15,223 nt of DNA from positions 1-15,223 of the forward strand of contig JACZSI010000027.1 in NCBI GenBank assembly GCA_022574265.1, given 5' to 3'. Made by a program: the position numbers and the translations under genes. The stretch comes from Chloroflexota bacterium (GTDB lineage: Bacteria; Chloroflexota; Dehalococcoidia; Lucifugimonadales; Australimonadaceae). Positions 1-7,072 of this stretch are shown piece by piece. The notes under the pieces are model-generated. The model was not told where the DNA came from and ran no database searches. It was given only the letters and a program-made list of their open reading frames with translations. Every line of letters starts with the position of its first letter. The stretch's first letter is position 1.

Positions 1-661
1 CGCCGAGGCCGGTGTCCGCGTCGAAGCCCGCGGTCCGCAGCGCCGGATCGAGGCGGCGCAGGTCCCGCAGCAGGCCGTCCGGCACGGCGCTCCCGGCGTA
101 GTCCCAGATCACCGTCCGCAGCTTGGGCTCGAGGTTGAACGTCAGCCCGTGGTCCAGCCCCCAAACGCCGCCGTCGGGCCCCACGAAGCAGTGGCCGCCC
201 TTGCGGTCCGCGTTGTTCGCGACGACGTCGAAGACGGCCATCCGCAGCGTCTCGTCCGGGTGCTCCTCACGCAGCGTGAAGAAGTTGGAGTCCTGGGCCG
301 CCGGGACGAAGAGCTGGAGCGAGCCGATGCCCGCTTGGCCCTCCCGCAGCACGGTCGGCGGCACCAAGCTCCAGCCGAGCAGACGGCTCAGCACGTACGC
401 GGCGCACTCGCGCCGGTGCAGCGTGCCGGTGGGGAAGTCCCACAGCGGCGCCTCGCCGGAGCGGGGCTTGTAGACGCCGAGCCCGCGGGTGGCGCCCAGC
501 GCGAGCTCGACGATGAACGTGGCGTTCGAGGCTCCGGGGTGGAGCCAGCCGTCGCCGATCTCGGCGTCGCGGACGAAAGCCTCGGCGCCCTCGTCGGCGG
601 GCGCGACGTCGTGCGGGCCGCTCTCGATCGGCGCGGCGCCGAACGCGCGGTAGAGGACCAT
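1..661 (-). CDS. SCO1664-family protein, PI3/4-kinase-like fold (partial, 3' end off window)
   Basis: My translation gives 220 residues from the ATG at 661-659 before the window edge cuts the gene. Kinase-like features are visible: VYKP (lysine at residue 65, candidate ATP-binding lysine), FDVVANNADRKGGH (residues 144-157, resembling the catalytic loop, with D145, N150 and D152) and GLDHGLTF (168-175, resembling the metal-binding DxG segment). This pattern fits the SCO1664/TIGR03843 family of uncharacterised phosphatidylinositol 3-/4-kinase-related proteins known mainly from actinobacteria. The real substrate is unknown and may be a protein or small molecule. Its start overlaps the stop of the upstream DUF3090 gene (TGATG), so the two are probably translated together; the same pairing is known in actinobacteria. 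Family assignment is confident, function is not. Confidence 0.85.
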   Translation of the reverse strand, partial: MVLYRAFGAAPIESGPHDVAPADEGAEAFVRDAEIGDGWLHPGASNATFIVELALGATRGLGVYKPRSGEAPLWDFPTGTLHRRECAAYVLSRLLGWSLVPPTVLREGQAGIGSLQLFVPAAQDSNFFTLREEHPDETLRMAVFDVVANNADRKGGHCFVGPDGGVWGLDHGLTFNLEPKLRTVIWDYAGSAVPDGLLRDLRRLDPALRTAGFDADTGLG

Positions 662-1152
662 CAGTTGGCCCGGGCGCAGAAGTGCTGCTTGCCGGGGAGC
701 GTCGGTCCGCCGCAGAACGGGCAGCGGGGGCGGCCGGCGTCGTGCACCTCGAACGCGCGGTCCGCCATGTGGTCGAGCACCTCGCGCTCGGCCCACAGCG
801 CGATGGCCTCGCCATCGGGATCCGCGTCATGCGCCAGCAGCATGTAGCGGCCGCTCGCGCGGTCGTACCCGAGCGCTAGGCCCGTGACCTTGCAATCGAC
901 GTCGGCGCTCGCATCCGGGCTGCCGTTCGCGTCCGGCTCGCCGGTGCGTCTGACGCCGGTGCGCAGCAGCCGCTTGACCATGACCGCGAGCTCGTGGAGC
1001 TCTTCCTTCTCGATCCAGAGGAGCGCGGAGCCGTGCTCGGCCTCGACGCGGAGCCTGAAGAAGCGCTGGCCCGGCTCACCGACGGCCTCGGGCTCGAGGA
1101 CGGTGCAGACCCCGAGGTCGCGGCGTGCGTATGCTCGATATTCGGAGCTCAT
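661..1152 (-). CDS. DUF3090 family protein with C-terminal zinc-ribbon-like tail
   Basis: A 163-residue protein matching the DUF3090/TIGR03847 family, found beside SCO1664-family genes in actinobacteria. The N-terminal part (about 1-65) and the central part (about 85-135) are the conserved body. A low-complexity stretch rich in G, S, D and P (about 68-85) separates them. The tail carries CPFCG (C144, C147) and HFC (H157, C159), a plausible zinc-binding site. No reaction is known for the family. The start is an ATG at 1152-1150, 51 bases after the prs stop on the same strand, so it may be co-transcribed with prs. Its TGA overlaps the ATG of the kinase-like gene, which suggests a two-protein functional unit. 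Confidence 0.88.
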   Translation of the reverse strand: MSSEYRAYARRDLGVCTVLEPEAVGEPGQRFFRLRVEAEHGSALLWIEKEELHELAVMVKRLLRTGVRRTGEPDANGSPDASADVDCKVTGLALGYDRASGRYMLLAHDADPDGEAIALWAEREVLDHMADRAFEVHDAGRPRCPFCGGPTLPGKQHFCARAN

Positions 1153-1203
1153 ATGCGTAGGCGGCTGCGGCGGGACGCGTGGACGGGCCCGGTCTCCGGG
1201 ACG

Positions 1204-2157
1204 CTACGAATCGAACATCTCACCGACGGACAGCCCGTGGTGGATGCGGTGGATGGCCTCGCCCAGCAACGGGGCGATCGATATCACCTGCACCTGGCCG
1301 TTGCGCTTCTCGGGGGGTATCGGGATGGTGTCCGTGCAGACGAGCTCCTGGATCGAGCTCTCCGCGAACCGGGCAACGGCGTTGCCGGAAAGGAGGGCAT
1401 GGGTGCAGGCCGCGTATATCCCCAGCGCTCCGGCTTCCATGAGCGCGCGAGCCGCGTTCGTCATGGACCCGCCGGTGTCGACCTCGTCGTCCATCATGAC
1501 GGCGGTCCTGCCTTTGACGTCGCCGATGATGTTGAGCAGCTCCGTTTCGCCGGTGTTGCCGTCGATGCGCCGCTTCTCGACGATGGCCAGGGGGGCATTC
1601 AGCCGCTCGGCGAGGTTGCGGGCCCGCTTGCTGCCGCCGATGTCGACGGCGACGACGACGGGGTCGGGCAGCTCCTTCGCCTCCAGATAGCGCGCCAGGA
1701 TGGGCAGAGCGGTGAGCTCGTCCACGGGGATGTTGAAGAACCCCTGGATCTGCCCGGCATGGAGGTCCATCGTCAGGACGCGGTCCGCACCCGCCGTGGT
1801 GAGCAGGTCGGCGATCAGCCGAGCGGTGATCGGCACGCGCGGCTGGTCTTTCTTGTCGGTCCGTCCGTAGCCGTAGTACGGGATCACCGCCGTGATGCGC
1901 CCGGCCGACGCCCGCTTGGCGGCGTCGATCATGATCAGCAGCTCCATCAGGTTGTCGTTGACCGGATAGGAGAACGACTGGACCAGGAACACGTCGCGCT
2001 GACGGATGTTCTCCTGGTAACGCACGAAGGTGTTGTCGTTGCTGAACTTGAAGGCATCCATCTTGCCGAGGGGGATGCCCAGATACTCGACGACGCTCCC
2101 CGCGAGAGTCGGGTTCGCGTTGCCGCTAAAGACCTTGAGCTCTTCGTAGAGGGGCAT
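1204..2157 (-). CDS. prs: Ribose-phosphate pyrophosphokinase (PRPP synthetase)
   Basis: Makes 5-phosphoribosyl diphosphate from ribose 5-phosphate and ATP in the cytoplasm; PRPP feeds purine, pyrimidine, histidine, tryptophan and NAD synthesis. The 317-residue length is normal. Visible hallmarks are FKFSNDNTFVRYQENIRQ (36-53, ATP site), YGRTDKKDQPRVPITARL (97-114, flexible loop), the signature DLHAGQIQGFF (131-141), RRIDGNTGE (196-204) and the PRPP loop DDEVDTGGS (223-231). The loop differs slightly from the more common DDMIDTAGT form. I chose the ATG at 2157 because GGAAGACGAGG lies just upstream; a GTG at 2184 would add nine non-conserved residues. DUF3090 follows after 51 bases. A candidate promoter lies at 2217-2245. 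Confidence 0.95.
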   Translation of the reverse strand: MPLYEELKVFSGNANPTLAGSVVEYLGIPLGKMDAFKFSNDNTFVRYQENIRQRDVFLVQSFSYPVNDNLMELLIMIDAAKRASAGRITAVIPYYGYGRTDKKDQPRVPITARLIADLLTTAGADRVLTMDLHAGQIQGFFNIPVDELTALPILARYLEAKELPDPVVVAVDIGGSKRARNLAERLNAPLAIVEKRRIDGNTGETELLNIIGDVKGRTAVMMDDEVDTGGSMTNAARALMEAGALGIYAACTHALLSGNAVARFAESSIQELVCTDTIPIPPEKRNGQVQVISIAPLLGEAIHRIHHGLSVGEMFDS

Positions 2158-2216
2158 CGCCTCGTCTTCCACCGCTGGGGCCACGCTGGGCCGCGGGGGT
2201 CTGGGGGTGCGCTTCG

Positions 2217-2245
2217 ATTCTAACGCGCCATCGGCATCCGGTCAC
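2217..2245 (-). promoter_or_regulatory. Candidate sigma70-type promoter of prs
   Basis: On the minus strand GTGACC (2245-2240) and TAGAAT (2222-2217) are separated by 17 bases, matching the -35/-10 consensus at 4/6 and 5/6. This would start transcription near 2210, about 50 bases before the chosen prs ATG. The local AT-rich ATTCTAA stands out in GC-rich surroundings. Prediction only. Confidence 0.45.
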
Positions 2246-2314
2246 GGCACAACACGTCCGTCTTCAGGCCGACCTCGCCTCGAAACCGCTGTCGTCCGGC
2301 ACCCGCTGCGTGGT

Positions 2315-2364
2315 GTAGGGGCGCCATTGATGGCGCCCAAGGGCGCGATGAATCGCGCCCCTAC
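2315..2364. repeat. Double-hairpin palindromic repeat, REP-like, overlapping the purM stop
   Basis: Outer arms GTAGGGGCGC (2315-2324) and GCGCCCCTAC (2355-2364) are perfectly complementary. Inside are two perfect short hairpins: GGGCGCCAT/ATGGCGCCC with a 2-base loop (2319-2338) and GGGCGCGAT/ATCGCGCCC with a 2-base loop (2341-2360). The element can fold as one long interrupted stem or as two hairpins. The purM TAG (2363-2361) is inside it. The form resembles interspersed GC-rich palindromes often seen between genes in Chloroflexota. It has no T-run, so it is not a classical terminator, although it could protect the purM mRNA end. Confidence 0.85.
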
Positions 2365-3437
2365 CCGTGGAAGCGGCCGTCCGCGCCGACGAGCCCGTGG
2401 CCCGGCAGCTCGACGCGGCGCGGGCCGGCGACCGCGCGGCCGATCACGAGCGCCCGTCCCCCGGCGGCCGCGACCACGTCGACGGCCGCCTCGACCGATG
2501 CTTCGGGCACGACCACGCAGAAGCCGATGCCCATGTTGAAGACGCTGAACATCTCCGCGGCCTCGACGCCCCCCTCGCGGGCGATGACGCCGAAGACCGG
2601 CGGCACGTCCCACGTGCCGTCGATGCGGTACCCGACCGGCGCCCCGAGCCGCGTGAGGTTGAGCAGGCCGTCGCCGCTGATGTGCGCGAGCCCCCGCACG
2701 TCGACGCCGGAGCGGAGCAGCGCGAGGATCTCCGGCACGTAGATGTGCGTCGGCCGCAGGAGCTCCTCTCCGACGCTCACCCCGCATTCGGGGAGCTTTC
2801 GGCCGACGTCCCCCAACACGTGCCGCGCGAGCGTCATGCCGTTCGCGTGGATGCCATCGCTCGGTAGGCCCAGGACGACGTCGCCGGGCTCGATGGCGGC
2901 GCCGGTGATCGGCGCGCGGCCGTCGAGGATGCCGACGCACGTCCCCGCGATGTCGAACGCGTAGCCCTCCCGCGGGCCGGTCAGCCCGTCGGGGTGCTGC
3001 GAGAGCTCACCGCCGACGATCGCGATGCGGGCGCGCTCGGCGCCGTCGCGCATGCCCTTGCCGAGCTCCGCTAGCAGGTCTTCGTGCGGGTGCTGGACGC
3101 TCACGTAGTCGACCAGCGCGATGGGCTCGGCTCCGGTGCAGATGACGTCGTTGACGTTCACGGCGACGGCGTCCCAGCCGATGCTCTCGTAGCGGCCGAC
3201 CGCTTGCGCGACCGCCGACTTGGAGCCGACGCCGTCCGTCGAGATCGCGAGCGAGAGGCGCTCGGTCAGCTTGAGGACGCTGGCGAAGAACCCGTTGGGC
3301 ACCAGCGGCTCGCCGGCGCCCTCGCGGAAGCTCTCCGTCTCGCGGACGAACGCGAGGAGCGCGCGCAGACCGGCCTCGGCGGCCTTGGGATCGACGCCGG
3401 TGGCGGCGTATGTCAGCCGTTCTTTGGGGTCGGCCAT
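2361..3437 (-). CDS. purM: Phosphoribosylformylglycinamidine cyclo-ligase (AIR synthetase)
   Basis: Catalyses ATP-dependent ring closure of FGAM to AIR in de novo purine synthesis. The 358-residue length fits the family. Conserved segments in order are STDGVGSKSAVA (66-77), VNVNDVICTGAEPI (93-106), GGELSQHP, YAFDIAGTCVG, GLPSDGIHANGMTLAR, LRPTHIYVPEI, AHISGDGLLNL and MFSVFNMGIGF. The AHISGDG segment replaces the usual AHITGGG, a conservative change. The open frame extends 50 codons further upstream, but that part overlaps the VOC gene and is not conserved; the ATG at 3437 begins the recognisable protein. It sits 4 bases after the VOC stop, which implies one transcript. Its TAG lies in a palindromic repeat. 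Confidence 0.95.
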   Translation of the reverse strand: MADPKERLTYAATGVDPKAAEAGLRALLAFVRETESFREGAGEPLVPNGFFASVLKLTERLSLAISTDGVGSKSAVAQAVGRYESIGWDAVAVNVNDVICTGAEPIALVDYVSVQHPHEDLLAELGKGMRDGAERARIAIVGGELSQHPDGLTGPREGYAFDIAGTCVGILDGRAPITGAAIEPGDVVLGLPSDGIHANGMTLARHVLGDVGRKLPECGVSVGEELLRPTHIYVPEILALLRSGVDVRGLAHISGDGLLNLTRLGAPVGYRIDGTWDVPPVFGVIAREGGVEAAEMFSVFNMGIGFCVVVPEASVEAAVDVVAAAGGRALVIGRAVAGPRRVELPGHGLVGADGRFHG

Positions 3438-3441
3438 CGAG

Positions 3442-4302
3442 CTACCCGATGGCGAGCGCGTCCGCGCCGCGCCGGTAGTTCCGAGATGTGAGCGCGGGGT
3501 CGCGGTTGACGAGCGGACGCTGGAACATCGGGTGGTACATGCTGCGGACCTCGTGCTCGAGCTGGTAGAGCACCTCCCCGCTTTCAAGATCGACGATGTC
3601 GGTGAAGCGGTACTGGTGCTCGTTGCTCTCCTCGGTCACGAGCCCACGCCCATCGAGCGCGGCGTGCGGGGAGGAGAAGTCGGCCAGGTAGATCGCCAGG
3701 TGGTGGCCGTCGTAGGCGGCGGGCGGCTCGCCGGTCTCTCGAAAGACCAGCGACTGGCCCCGCCCAACCTGGACGGACGCGGCGCTGCCGCCGTTCGCGT
3801 CGAGGGACGTGGATGCGCCGAACACGGTCTCGTAGAAGCGCGCGATGCCGGCCGCCGTGCCGGGCGCCACGTCGAACTCGATGTACGGCAGCCCCATCAG
3901 CGTCCCGCCGAACGCCTCGCTCGGGCCCGAGCAACGGAAGCGGTTGCCCCACGGCCCAGTGACGTCGATCGCCTCGTCTCCCCGGCTGTAGGCGAAAGCG
4001 GTGCCCGCCAGCCCCGGCTCGACGTTGCGCAGCCGCTCCTCGAGCCCGTCGAGGCTCGGCACGACCAGCCCGATGCGGCCGCGGACCGTCTGCGCCTCCT
4101 GGCGCGTCGGCAGGTGGAACTGCTGACGGCCCAGGTTCAGCCACATGTTCTCGAGCCCGACCGTCAGGTAGGGGTCGCGCGTGAAACCGAGGCCGACGAC
4201 GTAGAAGAGGGTGGCGGTCTGCTGGTCGGGGATGGTCAGGTTCAGGTGGTCCAGCAAGACCACGTTCCCCATGTCCTCGTTGGCCCGCTCGTACGTCGCC
4301 AT
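3442..4302 (-). CDS. Two-domain VOC (glyoxalase/dioxygenase fold) protein
   Basis: A 286-residue cytoplasmic protein with two vicinal-oxygen-chelate domains. The first is about 15-125, opening with LLDHLNLTIPD and containing the typical GPWGNRFR turn (117-124). The second is about 137-255, opening with LPYIEFDV and containing GHHLAIYLAD (199-208) and VLYQLEHEVRS (244-254). Histidines in LDH, GHH and LEH and nearby acidic residues are candidate metal ligands. About 30 further residues follow the second domain. VOC proteins include glyoxalases, extradiol dioxygenases and resistance proteins; the substrate cannot be told here. I chose the ATG at 4302, which has GAGG 7 bases upstream; a longer open frame to 4533 shows no conservation. 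It is probably the first gene of an operon with purM. Confidence 0.85.
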   Translation of the reverse strand: MATYERANEDMGNVVLLDHLNLTIPDQQTATLFYVVGLGFTRDPYLTVGLENMWLNLGRQQFHLPTRQEAQTVRGRIGLVVPSLDGLEERLRNVEPGLAGTAFAYSRGDEAIDVTGPWGNRFRCSGPSEAFGGTLMGLPYIEFDVAPGTAAGIARFYETVFGASTSLDANGGSAASVQVGRGQSLVFRETGEPPAAYDGHHLAIYLADFSSPHAALDGRGLVTEESNEHQYRFTDIVDLESGEVLYQLEHEVRSMYHPMFQRPLVNRDPALTSRNYRRGADALAIG

Positions 4303-4348
4303 GGCGCGCCTCGGTCCCGGCTGAGATGTCCCCTTGGGGGGTGCTGGC

Positions 4349-4354
4349 ATTATA
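4349..4354 (-). promoter_or_regulatory. Candidate -10 box of the VOC-purM operon
   Basis: The minus strand carries a perfect TATAAT (4354-4349), 47 bases before the VOC start, in otherwise GC-rich sequence. No convincing -35 hexamer lies 16-18 bases upstream. If used, the leader would be about 40 bases. Confidence 0.4.
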
Positions 4355-4397
4355 TCGCCGCGTGGCGCACCCGTGGGCGGCTTGGGTGCCAACATCC

Positions 4398-4427
4398 TTG
4401 ACCCGGCTTCCGCGGCAAGCCGATAAT
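4398..4427 (+). promoter_or_regulatory. Candidate sigma70-type promoter of the glycosyltransferase/ROK operon
   Basis: TTGACC (4398-4403) and GATAAT (4422-4427) are separated by 18 bases, each matching consensus at 5/6. The predicted start is near 4434, giving a leader of about 65 bases before the ATG at 4499. It faces away from the VOC-purM promoter, so 4303-4498 acts as a divergent promoter region. Confidence 0.55.
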
Positions 4428-4498
4428 GACCGCGTAACGAGGCATCCACACTGCCGCCCGCGTCCCGCCCCGAGCCCAGGGAGTCACCGCGAGCAACG

Positions 4499-5764
4499 AT
4501 GTTCGGTAGCGTCGCCACAAGCACGCACTCCATCGACGACTACGTCCCGATCGTCGGGGACGACGCCGTGGCGGCGCTCCGGGAGCTCGCCGAGCCGCTG
4601 CGGGGCATCCGCGTGCTGCACCTCTCCTCACCCGGCGCAAGCGGCGCCGTGCGCAACCTCCTCCAGAGCTCGGTCCCGCTCCTGACCGACCTGGGCATCG
4701 AGGCGCACTGGCAGCAAGTCCGGGTTTCGAGCGAGTTCCAGGAGATGGACCACCAGCTGCGCCTCGCGCTGTCCGGGTACGCCGTTGACTGGCCCGCCAA
4801 GCTCGCGAACGCCTGGTGGCTGTTCAACCAATCCAACGCAGGCCTCTTCGATGAGGAGTTCGACGTCGTCGTCGTGCACCACACCGGCTCGGTCGGGCTG
4901 CACGCCGCGCTGACGCAGATGAACGGCCGTCCGCCGGCGGGCGCTTGGCTCTGGGACTCGCACCGCGACTACCGTGCCGCGCACCCGGATGCGTGGTCGC
5001 TCATACGGCGCCACGCGGACGACTTCGACGTCTCGATCTACGACTACAAGCCCTTCATCCGGCCCGACGCGCCAACGCGCCGCAAGGTGGTGATCCCTCC
5101 GGGTGTCGATCCACTCGGCCCGCGCTCACGGCAGGTGTCGGAGGAGGTGCGCGAGACGATCCTCGCGCAGCGCGGCGTGGACGTGACCAGGCCGCTCGTG
5201 GCACAGATCGTCTTGAGCACCCGCGATGACGACCCGCTGCGGGTGCTCGAAACGTACGAGCTGGCCAAGCGGGAAAGGCCGGATCTCCAGCTCGTCGTCG
5301 CCTATCTCCTCAGCGGGCCGGGACAGGGTGAATCCGTCGATGCGCTGCGCACGCGCGGGAGGAAGCTCGGGGACGTCGTGGTGCTCGGCGAGATGGACGG
5401 CGTCGGCAACGTGGAGGTCTGCGCGGTGCGCGACCAGGCGGCGGTCCTCCTGCACCAGGGACTCCCCCGGGGCATCTCGATCGAGCTCTTGGAAGAGATG
5501 TGGCAGTCCAAGCCCGTCGTCAGCAGCAAGAGCTCGGTCGCCGAGGCGGTGCTGACCCAACACCGGACCGGCATCCTCGCGGACACCCCCGCCGAGCAGG
5601 CCACGGCGGTCCTGCGGCTGCTCGCGAGCCCGGCCGTGGGCAGGCGGATCGGCGCCGCGGCCCACCGGCGCATCGCCGAGCACTACCTCGTGACCCGTTA
5701 CCTCGCCGACTACCTCAAGCTATTCCAGCAGGTCCTGCACAGGACCCCGGAGCGGAGACGCTGA
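4499..5764 (+). CDS. GT4-fold glycosyltransferase-like protein, probable inactive paralogue of TreT
   Basis: A 421-residue protein clearly related over its length to the next gene. The segment ELAEPLRGIRVLHL (29-42) lines up with ELARPLRGARVLHL there, and NGVGNVEV-type and AEHYLVTRYLADYLKLF-type stretches also match. It differs at the residues that define a working GT-B/GT4 enzyme. The glycine loop FGGGVAE becomes ASGAVRN (47-53). SRFDPWKDP becomes VLSTRDDDP, so the basic residues that normally hold the donor phosphates become L239 and D244. In the E-x7-E motif the first glutamate becomes R324, while the second (E332) remains. I infer a pseudo-enzyme or regulatory partner, or an enzyme with a changed donor. 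The ATG at 4499 begins the aligned region; no strong ribosome site is visible. Its TGA overlaps the next ATG. Confidence 0.8.
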   Translation: MFGSVATSTHSIDDYVPIVGDDAVAALRELAEPLRGIRVLHLSSPGASGAVRNLLQSSVPLLTDLGIEAHWQQVRVSSEFQEMDHQLRLALSGYAVDWPAKLANAWWLFNQSNAGLFDEEFDVVVVHHTGSVGLHAALTQMNGRPPAGAWLWDSHRDYRAAHPDAWSLIRRHADDFDVSIYDYKPFIRPDAPTRRKVVIPPGVDPLGPRSRQVSEEVRETILAQRGVDVTRPLVAQIVLSTRDDDPLRVLETYELAKRERPDLQLVVAYLLSGPGQGESVDALRTRGRKLGDVVVLGEMDGVGNVEVCAVRDQAAVLLHQGLPRGISIELLEEMWQSKPVVSSKSSVAEAVLTQHRTGILADTPAEQATAVLRLLASPAVGRRIGAAAHRRIAEHYLVTRYLADYLKLFQQVLHRTPERRR

Positions 5765-7071
5765 TGCCCTCTCCCGTGTCCGTCACCCCGAAGTCCCTGG
5801 AGGAGTACCGCCGCCACGTTGGCGACCAGGTGATCGCCGAGATCGAAGAGCTCGCCCGCCCACTCCGCGGAGCCCGGGTGCTGCACCTCAACGCCACCGC
5901 GTTCGGAGGCGGCGTCGCGGAGCTTCTCAACAGCATCATCCCGCTCCTCCAGGACCTCGGCATCGAGGCCGAGTGGCAGGTGATCGACGCCCACGCGGAG
6001 TTCTTCAACGTCACCAAGAGCATGCACAACGCGATGCAGGGGATGTACATCCCCTGGAGCAACGCGATGGCCGACACGTGGCGCGAGGTGAACCAGGCCA
6101 ACGCCGACGCCATCACGGAGCGCTACGACTACGTCTACGTCCACGACCCGCAGCCCGCGGGCCTCCTCCACTACGTGCGCCTGCGCGACGCCGGAGGCCT
6201 CGGCGCCAAGTGGATCTGGCGCTGCCACCTGGACACCACCGAGGCGCTGCCCGAGGTGTGGGACTTCCTGCGCGGGTACGTGGAGCTCTACGACGCCGCC
6301 GTGTTCACGATGGAGGGGTACGTGAAGACGCGGCTCGAGCCGCAGCTCGCCATCATACCGCCCGCCATCGACCCGACCAGCACCAAGAACACGCCGTTGC
6401 CCAAGGCCGTCGTGCGCGAGGTGCTCCAGCGCTACGAGATCGACCCCGACCGCCCGATCATCGCGCAGATCTCCCGGTTCGACCCGTGGAAGGACCCGCT
6501 TGGCGTCATCGACACCTACCGCATCCTCAAGGAGCGCCGGCCCGGCCTCCAGCTGCTCATGGTGGCCTCGATGGCCGACGACGACCCGGAGGCGTGGTCG
6601 TTCTACGAGCGGATCGTCCGGAAAGCCGGCGAGGACTACGACATCCACGTCCTCACGAACCTGAACGGCGTCGGGAACGTGGAGGTCAACTCCTTCCAGA
6701 GCGCCGCGGACGTCGTCATGCAGAAGTCCCTCCGCGAGGGCTTCGGCCTCGTGATCTCCGAGGCGCTGTGGAAGGGCAAGGCCTTCGTCGGCAGCTCCGC
6801 GGGCGGCATCCCCATGCAGCTCGACGGCGGCCGGGTCGGGCGCGTCGCGGACACCACCCAGGAGTTCGCCGACGCCATCGGCGACCTCTTGGACGACCCA
6901 CCGGCACGCAAGGCGCTGGGCAAGGCGGCGAAGGAGCACGTGCGCGCCAACTACCTGACCACGCGCCTCCTGGCGGACCACCTGCGGCTGATGAACAGCC
7001 TCTCGCCGAACGGGCGGGCGCCGGCACCTCCCGCCAAGCGCGCCCCGGCCAGGCGCGTGCGGAGGGCCTAG
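5764..7071 (+). CDS. treT: Glycosyltransferase family 4, trehalose glycosyltransferring synthase-like
   Basis: A 435-residue protein with the layout of TreT-type trehalose synthases, which join NDP-glucose and glucose to form trehalose. The N-terminal Rossmann domain has HLNATAFGGGVAELLNS (41-57), VHDPQPAGL (126-134) and WRCHLDTT (152-159). The C-terminal domain has SRFDPWKDP (237-245, phosphate-binding R238 and K243), GVGNVEVN, and REGFGLVISE (324-333), which supplies the E-x7-E glutamates E325 and E333. The last 20 or so residues are basic and rich in A, P and R, probably disordered. The start is the ATG overlapping the previous TGA (TGATG); the longer frame to 5500 overlaps the upstream gene and is spurious. 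A different acceptor or sugar is possible, so the TreT name is tentative. Confidence 0.75.
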   Translation: MPSPVSVTPKSLEEYRRHVGDQVIAEIEELARPLRGARVLHLNATAFGGGVAELLNSIIPLLQDLGIEAEWQVIDAHAEFFNVTKSMHNAMQGMYIPWSNAMADTWREVNQANADAITERYDYVYVHDPQPAGLLHYVRLRDAGGLGAKWIWRCHLDTTEALPEVWDFLRGYVELYDAAVFTMEGYVKTRLEPQLAIIPPAIDPTSTKNTPLPKAVVREVLQRYEIDPDRPIIAQISRFDPWKDPLGVIDTYRILKERRPGLQLLMVASMADDDPEAWSFYERIVRKAGEDYDIHVLTNLNGVGNVEVNSFQSAADVVMQKSLREGFGLVISEALWKGKAFVGSSAGGIPMQLDGGRVGRVADTTQEFADAIGDLLDDPPARKALGKAAKEHVRANYLTTRLLADHLRLMNSLSPNGRAPAPPAKRAPARRVRRA

Positions 7072-7072
7072 C

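Noticed and set aside
1188..1200. Small hairpin CCCGG-TCT-CCGGG between prs and DUF3090
   Set aside because: Only five pairs and no T-run, so not a credible terminator.
2158..2184. Upstream GTG start for prs
   Set aside because: The nine added residues are not part of the family, and the ATG at 2157 has a suitable ribosome site and normal length.
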